From VAZQ01 sp035552735 (lineage in GTDB: Bacteria > Pseudomonadota > Alphaproteobacteria > Rhizobiales > Xanthobacteraceae), in assembly GCA_035552735.1 (NCBI GenBank), contig DASZKX010000193.1:1-37117 (forward strand): a stretch of DNA of 37,117 nt, given 5' to 3'. The notes beneath the pieces are model-generated. The model saw only the letters and a program-made list of their open reading frames with translations, was not told the DNA's origin and did not search any database. Within the stretch, counting starts at the first letter, position 1, and each line of letters starts with the position of its first letter. A program made the position numbers and the translations under genes. Shown here piece after piece: positions 16,124 to 23,972 of this stretch.

Positions 16124-16951
16124 TTAAGCGGTGGCGCGGCGGTCGTTGCGCCTGGCGTTGCGCTCGAAGAACAGCGCTTGGCTGATGACGGCCGAGACGG
16201 CGGAAGGTTGAAACGGCTTGGCGATCAAGAAGGCGGGCTCCGGACGCTCGCCGGTGAGAAAACGCTCCGGATAGGCGGTGATGAAGATGACCGGCACCTC
16301 GAACATGCGCAAGAGCTCATTGACCGCATCGAGGCCCGAGCTGTTGTCGGCGAGATGGATGTCGGCGAGAATAAGGCCCGGGGGATGCGCCTTGGCGATC
16401 GATATCGCCTTGCTGTGGGTGCGCGCGACCCCGATCACGCGATGGCCGAGGTCCTCGACCAGATGCTCGAGGTCCATGGCGATCAGGGCTTCGTCTTCGA
16501 TGATGAGAACGTCGGTCGCGATCTCGGCGGCCAGCTCATGCCCAGCTTCTTGCACGAGCCCGCGCACCGAAGCCACGTCGGTGTCGAGAATGTCCGCGGC
16601 CTCGGCCTCCGCGAAACCCTCCAGCGACACCAGCAGGAAGGCCTGACGCGGCAGCCGGGTGATCTGGGCCAAACGCCGCTCGACCGGCAATTGGGTATCA
16701 CGGGCCTCGCTCGCGTCGTCCAGATCGACCGAGTTCCAGATCTTGGTGAGGACCTTGTAGAGCGCAGCGCGTGGCTGCCGGGCGGTATCGAGGACGTTCC
16801 GGTCCGCCAGGATCGCCTCGAGCGCCGCTGCCACATAGGCATCGCCCGAGCTCTGTCGTCCGGTCAGGGCGCGCGCATAGCGACGCATGAACGGGAGGTA
16901 GTCGGAGACTACCTGTGAATTCGAGACTGACCTCGGCGCTGGATTCGACAC
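16124..16951 (-). CDS. phyR: PhyR, response regulator and anti-anti-sigma factor of the general stress response
   Basis: The 275-residue protein joins an N-terminal sigma-factor-like domain (about 1-140; YLPFMRRYARALTG, RLPRQAFLLVSLEGFAEAEAADIL) to a C-terminal receiver (about 145-265). The receiver has E152/D153, phosphoacceptor D197 (LILADIHL), T225 in FITAYPERF, and K245 (AKPF). On phosphorylation, the sigma-like domain binds NepR and frees EcfG. The start is a GTG at 16951 with a strong GGAGGG five bases upstream. Transcribed divergently from nepR-ecfG from a perfect EcfG-type promoter, giving positive autoregulation. No cognate histidine kinase is in the window. Confidence 0.97.
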   Translation of the reverse strand: MSNPAPRSVSNSQVVSDYLPFMRRYARALTGRQSSGDAYVAAALEAILADRNVLDTARQPRAALYKVLTKIWNSVDLDDASEARDTQLPVERRLAQITRLPRQAFLLVSLEGFAEAEAADILDTDVASVRGLVQEAGHELAAEIATDVLIIEDEALIAMDLEHLVEDLGHRVIGVARTHSKAISIAKAHPPGLILADIHLADNSSGLDAVNELLRMFEVPVIFITAYPERFLTGERPEPAFLIAKPFQPSAVSAVISQALFFERNARRNDRRATA

Positions 16952-17000
16952 TTGACCCTCCCCTCCCGGCCCATGGCGTATATGGGATCGACCCGGAGGA

Positions 17001-17025
17001 AACGCCCGCCTTCAAAAAAAGTTCC
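17001..17025 (-). promoter_or_regulatory. EcfG-dependent promoter of phyR
   Basis: On the minus strand GGAAC (17025-17021) and CGTT (17004-17001) are separated by exactly 16 bases, a perfect match to the alphaproteobacterial EcfG consensus GGAAC-N16/17-CGTT. It sits 50 bases upstream of the phyR GTG. Confidence 0.9.
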
Positions 17026-17033
17026 ATTTTCGC

Positions 17034-17058
17034 GGAACCATTTGAGCTAACGGGCGTT
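17034..17058 (+). promoter_or_regulatory. EcfG-dependent promoter of nepR-ecfG
   Basis: GGAAC (17034-17038), 16-base spacer, CGTT (17055-17058) on the plus strand, a perfect consensus match 57 bases before nepR. The two -35 elements of the divergent promoters stand back to back with only eight bases between them. Confidence 0.9.
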
Positions 17059-17114
17059 TACGCCCGATGCACCCCGGTGGGCAGATGCGCGGGCGCGTGT
17101 GGTAGAGGGATGAA

Positions 17115-17330
17115 ATGAGGGACCGCAAGCCAGCTATACCGGCGGCGCCGGCAGACTTGACCACCGCCAAACGGGGAAAAGCCTCGGCCAGTCTCGGACC
17201 CGAGATTCAAGCGAAGATCGGCACTCAGCTGCGCGCCTATTACGCCGGCTTGATCGAGCCACCGCCGGACCGTTTCGTCGAGCTGTTGCGTCAGCTGGAC
17301 AAGCCGAAGGATCCGCCGGATGAAGGTTGA
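17115..17330 (+). CDS. nepR: NepR anti-sigma factor
   Basis: A 71-residue protein whose core, LGPEIQAKIGTQLRAYYAGLIEPPPDRFVELLRQLD, is the NepR signature of two helices that clamp EcfG. The Pro/Ala/Lys-rich N-terminus is variable as usual. NepR holds EcfG inactive until phospho-PhyR competes it away. ATG at 17115 follows GAGGG at 5 to 7 bases. Its last 11 bases overlap the start of ecfG, so the two are coupled. Confidence 0.95.
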   Translation: MRDRKPAIPAAPADLTTAKRGKASASLGPEIQAKIGTQLRAYYAGLIEPPPDRFVELLRQLDKPKDPPDEG

Positions 17331-17871
17331 TCCCGCCACTCGCGAGACCATGCTGGCGGCCGTGCCCGGGTTGCGGGCCTTCGCCATGTCGCTGTGCGGC
17401 AAGATCGACCGCGCCGACGACCTCGTGCAGGAGACGCTGCTGCGGGCGCTCACCAACATCGATTCGTTCGAGCCCGGCACCAACATGTCGGCTTGGCTGT
17501 TCACCATCCTGCGCAATCTTTTCCGCTCCGAATACCGCAAACGCCGCCGCGAGGTGGAGGATGGCGACGGGCGATTTTCCGCAAGCCTCAAGTCGCAGCC
17601 GGAGCAGCCGAGCCACATGGAGTTCGAGGAGTTCCGCACCGCACTGGCGCAGCTGCCTCCCGATCAGCGCGAAGCGCTGATCCTGGTCGGCGCCTCCGGC
17701 TTCTCCTACGAGGAAGCCGCGCAGATCTGCGACAGCGCGGTCGGCACCATCAAGAGCCGGGTCAACCGCGCGCGCATCCGCCTCGCCGAGCTCCTGGCGA
17801 TCGAAAGCGCCCGCGATATGGGCCCGGACGGCACCACACAGGCCGTCCTCACTGGAAACGATGCGGGTTGA
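17320..17871 (+). CDS. ecfG: EcfG, ECF-type sigma factor of the general stress response
   Basis: A 183-residue ECF sigma factor of the EcfG (ECF15) group. Region 2 covers about residues 15-85 (LRAFAMSLCGKIDRADDLVQETLLRAL, NMSAWLFTILRNLFRSEYRKRRR) and region 4 about 105-165 (LPPDQREALILVGASGFSYEEAAQICDSAVGTIKSRVNRAR). It directs RNA polymerase to GGAAC-N16/17-CGTT promoters, three perfect copies of which lie in this window. Co-transcribed with nepR. Confidence 0.96.
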   Translation: MKVDPATRETMLAAVPGLRAFAMSLCGKIDRADDLVQETLLRALTNIDSFEPGTNMSAWLFTILRNLFRSEYRKRRREVEDGDGRFSASLKSQPEQPSHMEFEEFRTALAQLPPDQREALILVGASGFSYEEAAQICDSAVGTIKSRVNRARIRLAELLAIESARDMGPDGTTQAVLTGNDAG

Positions 17872-17887
17872 CCTTGCGCCCTACATC

Positions 17888-18025
17888 TCACCGCCGTCCC
17901 TTGCCGGGTACGCGCGGTGGCGGGTCACCCGGCTTGCTCGACAGACCGCGCAGGAAAAAGTGGATTCCCCCGACGATAACGAGGAGACCGATCACGACGC
18001 CGACCCAATGAAGGACATTTGCCAT
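17888..18025 (-). CDS. Tiny single-pass membrane protein (45 aa)
   Basis: A short gene read on the minus strand from ATG 18025 to TGA 17888: MANVLHWVGVVIGLLVIVGG, then IHFFLRGLSSKPGDPPPRVP and a basic end GKGRR. One clear transmembrane helix (residues about 5-25) and a Pro/basic tail outside or in the cytoplasm. Ribosome site is weak (GGAAAG about 13 bases upstream). Codon use (GC third positions) and the clean hydrophobic-then-basic design support a real gene. Convergent with ecfG, 16 bases after its stop. Function unknown. Confidence 0.6.
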   Translation of the reverse strand: MANVLHWVGVVIGLLVIVGGIHFFLRGLSSKPGDPPPRVPGKGRR

Positions 18026-18217
18026 TGATGATTAGTTCTTTCCGCAAGGTTCATGCGTGGGATCGCGACGGGCTCATCGCGACACGCTTTCCCACATAAT
18101 CACGAAGCGCATAATCCCAAGCTCCAATCCTCGAGCATGCCGTTGTGCGCCCGGCCGCCACCCCACTCGACGGCGCCGCCGTTGTGATAGCGATGACAGC
18201 GGGTTACGCGCGGGGCT

Positions 18218-18406
18218 TCACATTCGCCGTGAAACCAAGGCCGCGATGAGGCCGAGCGCTGCCAGGAGCGCACCCCAATAGACCCAAGGCATCTGATTGA
18301 TCATGAAGCTGCTGGCCGGATACGGGAAATAGCCGGTTCCCTGCCCGATCCAAATCAGCCCGATCAGAATGGCGAGAAGGCCTGCGATCAGAAGTGTGGT
18401 TTTCAA
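18218..18406 (-). CDS. Small two-pass membrane protein (62 aa)
   Basis: Two hydrophobic helices, residues about 4-22 (TLLIAGLLAILIGLIWIG) and 41-58 (VYWGALLAALGLIAALVS), joined by GTGYFPYPASSFMINQMPW, ending in SRRM. Small membrane proteins of this design are widespread in alphaproteobacteria without assigned function. The only start in frame is TTG at 18406, preceded by GAGGGA at a short three-base spacing. Lies beyond the general stress locus on the opposite strand to ecfG. Confidence 0.7.
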   Translation of the reverse strand: MKTTLLIAGLLAILIGLIWIGQGTGYFPYPASSFMINQMPWVYWGALLAALGLIAALVSRRM

Positions 18407-18713
18407 GAGTCCCTCATTGATTTGTCGCCGGTCGCAATGATGGCGCTGCTTCGAGCAGCATGGCCACCGGCAGGCTGAACGGAATGAACGGGGAATTCCG
18501 CCATGTCGTCGAACCGCTCGACAAAAGGCGGCAGGTTCGCGTCAACCACCAGGATCGACCCTTCAGGGTTGCTCAAGGGCACATCCATCATCCTACACGA
18601 TTTTGGTCGCGCTGGCGAACTGGATCACGGAGCGCGGCAACCTGCAGCGTCAACCGTCGATGCCAAGCCGCAACGTCAAGTCGGCACGCCGCGGCCCGGG
18701 TCCGCCGCCGGCC

Positions 18714-18738
18714 GGAACTTTTGTTTGTTTCGACCGTT
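18714..18738 (+). promoter_or_regulatory. Orphan EcfG-type promoter
   Basis: GGAAC (18714-18718), 16-base T-rich spacer, CGTT (18735-18738): the same perfect pattern and spacing as the two phyR/nepR promoters. No reading frame of useful size follows it; the next plus-strand gene starts 407 bases on. It would make either a long leader for the TPR gene or a small RNA. Confidence 0.7.
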
Positions 18739-19022
18739 GCCGATCAAGAATCGAATCGGCCGCGAAACCAGTAGCGGTGTCGCGCCCCCTTTCAAAAACA
18801 CGAGAATCGACCAAGCATGCGAATCGACTGCTCCACGATCCTGACGATTGGCTGACGGAGCTTCCTGATAGTTAACAGCTCAGAGCAAGCCGTAACACCC
18901 AAATAACCTTTCGGCTCCGAGTTGAAAAAAACCCGTAACTTTCCGGAGAGGCCGGCAAAAAGAGGGGTCTGCAACTTGACGGCGCTGCCGGTTTGTTTCA
19001 ATGAATCAATAGGGCCGGGTCG

Positions 19023-19060
19023 ATCAAGCAAGCGTTCACGCATCAAGCAAGCGTTCACGC
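19023..19060. repeat. 19-base exact tandem duplication
   Basis: atcaagcaagcgttcacgc occurs twice head to tail, about 85 bases before the TPR gene start. It may duplicate a protein binding site or simply be a slippage product. Confidence 0.85.
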
Positions 19061-19145
19061 AAGTGTCATCGCAGCTTTAACCCGGGCTTCACACCCCCCT
19101 ATGCTCATTGAACGTTCCGGCCCCGCGGCCCAAAGGATGGCCACC

Positions 19146-19883
19146 ATGCGCGTTTCCACCACGACGATTTCTGCTGCCCTGCTGGTTGGGATGGCGAGCA
19201 CCGCGTTTGCCGCCGATCAGCGGTATCGGGACAGCGCTGGCGTATCGTCCTATGCCGAGCGCATCGCCGCCGACGATGCCGGCAACTACCTCGTCGAGAA
19301 GGTGCGCCTGGACACCAAGGATCCCGGTCTCCAGCAACACAACCGCGGCGCCAAGGACCAGGCCAAGAGCGATCTCAATCAAATCATCGCCTTCTACAAC
19401 GCCGCCATCAAGCACGATCCCAAGGACGACGATGCGTATTTCCATCGCGGCCTCGCCAACTTCTACGCCGGCGCCTTGCCGCAGGCGCTGTCTGATCTTG
19501 CCCAGGCCAGCAAGCTCGATCCCCAGTACCCCTATTACCCGCTGTGGATCGACATCATCGACAAGCGCGGTAACCAGGCGAGCCGCCTGCCGCAGGCCAT
19601 CTCCCATATCGACATGTCGAAATGGCCCGCGCCGGTGGTCCGCCTGTTCCTCGGCCAGATGACGCCGACGGACTTGCTCGCTGCCGCCGATGATCCCGAC
19701 GCCGACACCAAAAAGGGCCAGGTCTGCGAAGCCAATTTCTACATCGGGGAATTGGCGCTGCAGCAGGGCGGCAGGGAGGAAGCCGCGCGGCTGTTCCGCC
19801 TCGCGGCCACCGATTGCCCGCACGGGTTTGTCGAAGGGCCCTCGGCCCGTTCCGAGATCGAGGCGCTCGGCCGCAATCAGTAG
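19146..19883 (+). CDS. Exported TPR-repeat protein
   Basis: The 245-residue product starts MRVSTTTISAALLVGMASTAFAAD, a Sec signal peptide with likely cleavage after residue 22 or 23 (AFA). A tetratricopeptide region follows at about 75-145 (IIAFYNAAIKHDPKDDDAYFHRGLANFYAGALPQALSDLAQASKLDP), with a further helical pair around ANFYIGELALQQGGREEAARLF. Cys 197 and 222 could form a periplasmic disulfide. TPR proteins scaffold others; the partner is unknown. I prefer ATG 19146 with AAAGGATGG upstream; ATGs at 19137 and 19101 are alternatives. Confidence 0.8.
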   Translation: MRVSTTTISAALLVGMASTAFAADQRYRDSAGVSSYAERIAADDAGNYLVEKVRLDTKDPGLQQHNRGAKDQAKSDLNQIIAFYNAAIKHDPKDDDAYFHRGLANFYAGALPQALSDLAQASKLDPQYPYYPLWIDIIDKRGNQASRLPQAISHIDMSKWPAPVVRLFLGQMTPTDLLAAADDPDADTKKGQVCEANFYIGELALQQGGREEAARLFRLAATDCPHGFVEGPSARSEIEALGRNQ

Positions 19884-19898
19884 GCCGCGCGCGGGACA

Positions 19899-20663
19899 TC
19901 AGCCGGCCGGATCTAGGCCCATCTTCCGCGCGCTCGGCACGACGGATTTCGAGGACAGGAATTTTACCAGCTCGTCTGCGGCCGCGGCTTCCTTCGCGTT
20001 GGCGGATCGCGCGGTCGCATACGTGATGGTGGTCTGCAGCGCCGGCGGCAGCGGCCCGACATAGTCGATGCCGGGCGACGCCAAGAGCTCGGTGATCTGC
20101 TGCACACCGATCTCGGCTTGGCCGCTGGCGATCACGAGGCCGACCCGTTGGCCCGGCTCGGTGAAGACCGCCTTGGCCTTGACGGCATCCGCGATGCCAA
20201 GCCGGTCGAGCAGGCTCAGCATGTAAAAACCGCTCGGCCCCTTGCTGATGCCGACGGATTTGGCGGCGAGCAGCGCATGCTTGAACGCCTCAGGGGTGCT
20301 GATATCCGGCTTCGGCGCGCCTGCCCGTACCGCAACGCCGGCACTGGAGTGGACAAAATCGACGCGACTGCCCGCCACGACCTTGCCGGCCTTGACGAGG
20401 TCGTCGATGGACTCGGGCGTCGTCACGATCAGATCGGCCGGCGCCCCCTCCTTGACCCTGACGGGCAGCACCGAGCCGGACAGGAAGCTCGCCTTCACCT
20501 TGTGTCCGCTGTCCCGCTCGAAGATCGGGATGACGGCTTCGATGAATTCCGTCATGGCGGTGGATCCGATGACCGTGATCTCGGCTGCGCCGGCGCCGGT
20601 CGCCATCGAGGCGGCGCTCAGCGCGCCGGCCACTGTCGCGACGATCTTCATCTGTCTCATCAT
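19899..20663 (-). CDS. Periplasmic substrate-binding protein, ModA-like
   Basis: A 254-residue protein with a signal peptide (residues 1 to about 26, ending GAGAAEI) and a type II periplasmic-binding fold related to the molybdate-binding ModA: ITVIGSTAMTEFIEAVIPIFERDSGHKV, GAPADLIVTTPESIDDLVKAGKV, AEIGVQQITELLASPGIDYVGPLP. No ModB/ModC genes are near, so it probably belongs to the ModA-like group of unknown ligand. Its ATG at 20663 overlaps the stop of the upstream NHL-repeat gene (ATGA), so the two are translationally coupled and probably act on the same compound. Confidence 0.85.
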   Translation of the reverse strand: MMRQMKIVATVAGALSAASMATGAGAAEITVIGSTAMTEFIEAVIPIFERDSGHKVKASFLSGSVLPVRVKEGAPADLIVTTPESIDDLVKAGKVVAGSRVDFVHSSAGVAVRAGAPKPDISTPEAFKHALLAAKSVGISKGPSGFYMLSLLDRLGIADAVKAKAVFTEPGQRVGLVIASGQAEIGVQQITELLASPGIDYVGPLPPALQTTITYATARSANAKEAAAADELVKFLSSKSVVPSARKMGLDPAG

Positions 20664-21781
20664 GGTGCCTGCCTGACCTTGAGGTACTTCCTCAAGCCGT
20701 GGGTGCCGACGTCGGCCGCATAGATGGTGCCGGCGTCATCGGCCGCGATGCCTGAAGCCGACGTTCCGACATCCACCTTGTCCAGGTCGCCGGGATCCGG
20801 AATAAACGCCTTGAGCGCGCCGTCCTTTACGCTTCCGATCGTGATGCCCCGCAACTCGCCCTTCTTGGCGGTCGCGTCCGGGAACGAGCTGCCCACATAG
20901 ATAGTGTCGTCCTTCCCCACGAACACGGAGCTCGGCACGCCGAATTGCGCCCAGGCCGCGAGAAAGTTGCCGTCCTGGTCGAAGACCTGGATGCGCTTGT
21001 TCCTGCGGTCGGCGACATACACGCGCTGTTGCGAGCCGCCGATGAAGATGTCGTGGGGCTCGTCGAAATCGCCGGGGCCAGCTCCTTTTTGTCCCCAAGC
21101 CTTGACGAAGCGGCCGTCCTTGGCGAATTTCACCACGCGGGCGTTGTCGTGCTTGTTGGGATAGTGGCCATCGGACACGAAGATATCGCCATTGGGCGCG
21201 ACCGCGATCCCGGTCGGGCGATCGAACGTGTCCGGGCCGTTTCCGGCCACGCCCATCTTGCCGAGCGTCATCAACACTTTGCCGCTCGGGCTGAGCTTGA
21301 GCACCTCCTGCCCCTTGACCGCGCCGTCCGCGGTCTTGGCCGACAGGCCGAGGATCGTCGCCTCGTCGTTGACGTCGCTGGCCCACAGGTTTCCGTCCGC
21401 GTCCACCGTGAACCCGTGCGGATAGGCGAACAGCCCGACGCCAAAGCCCTGCAGCAGCCGGCCCGACGGATCGAACTCCAGGATCGGCGGATTGGAATCG
21501 CCTCGACCGACGCAAGTCGCATGCCCCGGCGGTACGGTGTTGAAGCAGCGGTGAAAGACCCAGATGTGGCCGTCGCGGTGAACATGCACTCTGATGACCT
21601 CTCCCCACTGGCCGCCATTCATGCTCAAAGGAAGCGTCGGCCAGCCCTCCGCGAGCCGGTAGGGATCGGGTAGCGCGGTCGGCTTGAAGGATTGCGCTTG
21701 TTGGCTGTGCGCCACCGCCGTCAGCGCAGCGACGACCGCACCGGCGATGAGGATCGGTCTCCCTCGGCCTGCACGCGACAT
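20660..21781 (-). CDS. NHL-repeat beta-propeller protein, peptidyl-alpha-hydroxyglycine lyase-like
   Basis: A 373-residue exported protein: signal peptide MSRAGRGRPILIAGAVVAAL and following Ala-rich stretch, then a six-bladed NHL propeller with repeats such as FAYPHGFTVDADGNLWASDV, FDRPTGIAVAPNGDIFVSDG, FDEPHDIFIGGSQQRVYVADR and ASGIAADDAGTIYAADVG. The pattern resembles the lyase half of peptide-amidating enzymes, which bacteria often carry with unknown substrate. I start at ATG 21781 because GGGAG lies eight bases upstream and the signal peptide starts there; the frame is open further up to 21907. Forms a coupled pair with the ModA-like gene. Confidence 0.85.
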   Translation of the reverse strand: MSRAGRGRPILIAGAVVAALTAVAHSQQAQSFKPTALPDPYRLAEGWPTLPLSMNGGQWGEVIRVHVHRDGHIWVFHRCFNTVPPGHATCVGRGDSNPPILEFDPSGRLLQGFGVGLFAYPHGFTVDADGNLWASDVNDEATILGLSAKTADGAVKGQEVLKLSPSGKVLMTLGKMGVAGNGPDTFDRPTGIAVAPNGDIFVSDGHYPNKHDNARVVKFAKDGRFVKAWGQKGAGPGDFDEPHDIFIGGSQQRVYVADRRNKRIQVFDQDGNFLAAWAQFGVPSSVFVGKDDTIYVGSSFPDATAKKGELRGITIGSVKDGALKAFIPDPGDLDKVDVGTSASGIAADDAGTIYAADVGTHGLRKYLKVRQAP

Positions 21782-21814
21782 CCCGGCTCTCCCGGCAGAA
21801 AACGAGGAATTTGT

Positions 21815-21840
21815 CTTGATCGGAGTTCTTGATCGGAGTT
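21815..21840. repeat. 13-base exact tandem duplication
   Basis: cttgatcggagtt occurs twice head to tail, 34 bases upstream of the NHL-repeat gene start, within its probable leader or promoter. Confidence 0.85.
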
Positions 21841-22052
21841 CGCGCAAGCGTAGGCCACAAGCCGGCGCGCGGCAAGCGACCGTAATCCGTCTTGCATCGC
21901 CGCCCACTGATCGTCGCCCAGCGATCGCTGTCTATGATCGCCGTCACGGAAAGCGCGATTGCGCGACCGCGGTGGCCTCGAGATCGAACGGTCGCGGCCT
22001 GTGGCTGGACCAATACATGTCTGAACAACCAACACACCCGCAGGAGATATCC

Positions 22053-22100
22053 ATGTCCAACCGTACGTCCCTGTTCGCGCTCGCCGCGATCGCAAGCCGG
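22053..22100 (+). pseudogene. Truncated 5' gene remnant with signal-peptide start
   Basis: ATG at 22053 is preceded by GGAGATATCC, an excellent ribosome site, and begins MSNRTSLFALAAIA, which reads like the start of an exported protein. After about 15 residues the sequence runs straight into the 3' end of the convergent GT-C-like gene (stop at 22103), and the continued frame is merely its antisense shadow. Best explained as the 5' scar of a deleted gene. Confidence 0.5.
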
Positions 22101-22102
22101 GG

Positions 22103-23761
22103 TCACTCCGCCGGACACAGGCTGAGCACATGCACCTCCAGATTCGAGCGAATCGGCAGGCACGGCGACGGGCTCAGCTTCAGGCCGAAATTGTCCAACA
22201 GCATGTTCAGCTTGCCGGCGTCGAAATCACCAACACTGAGGACGAATTTCGGACGGCCGGGCGTCCGCATCAGGCGCTTGACCTCGGTCGCGAGCTTGTT
22301 GGTCTGCGACAGCTCCAGATAATTGTTCTCGATGCCGATGTATTGCGCCGTGGGGTCGGCGTAGGGAATGAAATAGGCGACCGGATCCCAGGTGGCGATC
22401 AGCACGATGCTGCGTGGCGGCAACGGCGGAACCTGGACGTCGACATATTTGTCGGTGTAGGGGCGGCGGCCCCAGTCGAGATAGATGGTGGTCGAGGCGG
22501 CGAGCGCCAGCACCGCGACAGCGGACGCCATGCGCAGGCGGCGGTCGTCGAACAGCCAGATCAAGGCTCCCACCGAGATGGTGCCGGTGAGCATCTCGAG
22601 CGGAATGGCATAGCGGTAGTAGCCGAATTCAAGCGCCCAGCTGAAATAGGAGACCACCACGAAGGTGAAGACCAGAGGAAGCCCCGGCGTCTGCCCCAAT
22701 AGCTCACGTGGCGGGCGGCCCTTGCGCCAGCAGCTCGCCGCCAGCGCGAGCACGCCGATCACCATGGCGACGTAGGCGATGGCCCCGCGCCAGTCGCGAA
22801 ACGTTGGCTCCGAGACCACATAGTTGTTGGTCCTCGCCCAATAGAACGGGAAGGTCATGAGCTTCCAGAAGCTATCCGGTATGAACCGCGGATCCCAAAT
22901 CTCGGTGGGCTCGAAGTATGGCGAGCGGAAGATCTGATTGAGGTAGGGAAAGAACGGATTTCCGAACGCGTTCCAAAGCGTGAGCAGGTGATGCCCGGCA
23001 ACAATAAAAAAACCCGCCATGGCGGCGAGACCGAAGACGGTGAGGCCGATCAGCGTCCGCTTTCGCAGCGCCGCCAGTAGCGCGACGACGCCCAGCCCGG
23101 GCGCCACGAATGCCGCCGTATACTTGAGCCCCAATCCGAGGCCCGCCCACAATCCGGCCGCCGCGAAGCCGGGCCAGGTTGCGCGCCCGCCGGCGCGCTC
23201 GCCGATCTTGAGCAGGCTCAGCAGCGAGCCCAGCACGAACAGAGCGCAGGTGAGATCATTGCTCGATGTGCCGAGGAGGCCCACGAAGCCGGCGCCCGAG
23301 ACACCCATCAGCCAGGCGGCGGCCCGAAGCGTCAGGCGCTCCAGCGCCTGCGGCGGACGGATGACCTGACAGACGATCGCCAAGAGCAGCGCCGCGTTGA
23401 TGCCGTGCACGGCCCCCATGATGAACGCGACCACGCGCGGATAGTCGTTCAGGGGCGAGGAGATCAATCCATACAGCAGGAAATCCGCGGTCGGATTGAG
23501 AAAGCCCTGCTCCTGCGCCGGGCCGATGTCGTAGAGGAAGCGGTCGTGCAGATAGCCCCAGGGCGCATAGAGATGATAGTAGCGCAGATCCCAGTAATTA
23601 TCGGGACCCAGCATGACCGACAGAAGTCCGGCGCCGACGCAGACGAGCGCGAGCAGAAGGCGAAAACGCCAGGCCGCGAGCAGCCGCTCGAAGGCGACCG
23701 GGCGGCGGTCCCGCGCCCGATCGATGGCGGAGGCGTTTATGGCAGCCTGTTGATCGATCAT
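22103..23761 (-). CDS. Polytopic membrane glycosyltransferase-like protein (GT-C fold)
   Basis: The 552-residue product has about ten transmembrane segments (first at about 34-50, LLLALVCVGAGLLSVML) and a soluble C-terminal part of about 120 residues. The first external loop, GPDNYWDLRYYHLYAPWGYLHDRFLYD, is rich in acidic and aromatic residues as in GT-C enzymes that use polyprenyl-linked sugars at the outer membrane leaflet. Exact substrate unknown. It is divergent from a GT2 glycosyltransferase resembling polyprenyl-phosphate sugar synthases, which could make its donor. Confidence 0.7.
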   Translation of the reverse strand: MIDQQAAINASAIDRARDRRPVAFERLLAAWRFRLLLALVCVGAGLLSVMLGPDNYWDLRYYHLYAPWGYLHDRFLYDIGPAQEQGFLNPTADFLLYGLISSPLNDYPRVVAFIMGAVHGINAALLLAIVCQVIRPPQALERLTLRAAAWLMGVSGAGFVGLLGTSSNDLTCALFVLGSLLSLLKIGERAGGRATWPGFAAAGLWAGLGLGLKYTAAFVAPGLGVVALLAALRKRTLIGLTVFGLAAMAGFFIVAGHHLLTLWNAFGNPFFPYLNQIFRSPYFEPTEIWDPRFIPDSFWKLMTFPFYWARTNNYVVSEPTFRDWRGAIAYVAMVIGVLALAASCWRKGRPPRELLGQTPGLPLVFTFVVVSYFSWALEFGYYRYAIPLEMLTGTISVGALIWLFDDRRLRMASAVAVLALAASTTIYLDWGRRPYTDKYVDVQVPPLPPRSIVLIATWDPVAYFIPYADPTAQYIGIENNYLELSQTNKLATEVKRLMRTPGRPKFVLSVGDFDAGKLNMLLDNFGLKLSPSPCLPIRSNLEVHVLSLCPAE

Positions 23762-23972
23762 GCGGGAGGGCGTGCGATGCGATCAGTTGAGCTGTTTCGG
23801 CGAAACCGTGCGAAAGCCATCCGCCGCCCGAGTTGATTTCGAGGCGGCAGCATGTGCCATTTTCGCCCACCCGGCAAGCGACGCCGGCGGCGGGCGAGCA
23901 TCCTGCGGCCCCACGACGATGCACGGGGTCCGCGAGGCTGGACAGCCGGGCGGATCGGTGGAAAAATTTCCC

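Larger units (their letters stand above)
18407..19145. other. Long intergenic region with orphan EcfG promoter and tandem repeat
   Basis: No convincing gene over about 740 bases. A 62-codon frame at 18403-18591 (minus) is weak and not called. The region contains the EcfG-type promoter at 18714-18738 and the 19-base tandem repeat at 19023-19060. Its composition becomes more AT-rich after 18800, as expected of non-coding or untranslated leader sequence. Confidence 0.6.
21782..22102. other. Intergenic region with 13-base tandem repeat and a gene-start remnant
   Basis: No complete gene. It contains the tandem duplication cttgatcggagtt (21815-21840) and, at 22053-22100, a start codon with a good ribosome site and a signal-peptide-like beginning that ends at the 3' border of the neighbouring gene. 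Confidence 0.6.

Noticed and set aside
12223..17871. Idea that the BLUF protein feeds light signals into the PhyR-NepR-EcfG system
   Set aside because: Some alphaproteobacteria do connect light sensing to this response through LOV kinases, but no kinase, shared promoter or EcfG site links the two loci here; distance alone is not evidence.
18403..18591. 62-codon minus-strand frame upstream of the small two-pass membrane protein
   Set aside because: Its stop overlaps the TTG of the next gene, which is suggestive, but the ribosome site is badly spaced and no family or structure is recognisable.
19899..20663. ModA-like protein as molybdate supplier for the Mo hydroxylase
   Set aside because: No modB/modC nearby, more than 10 kb from the cox genes, and coupled to an NHL protein instead; the ligand is uncertain.
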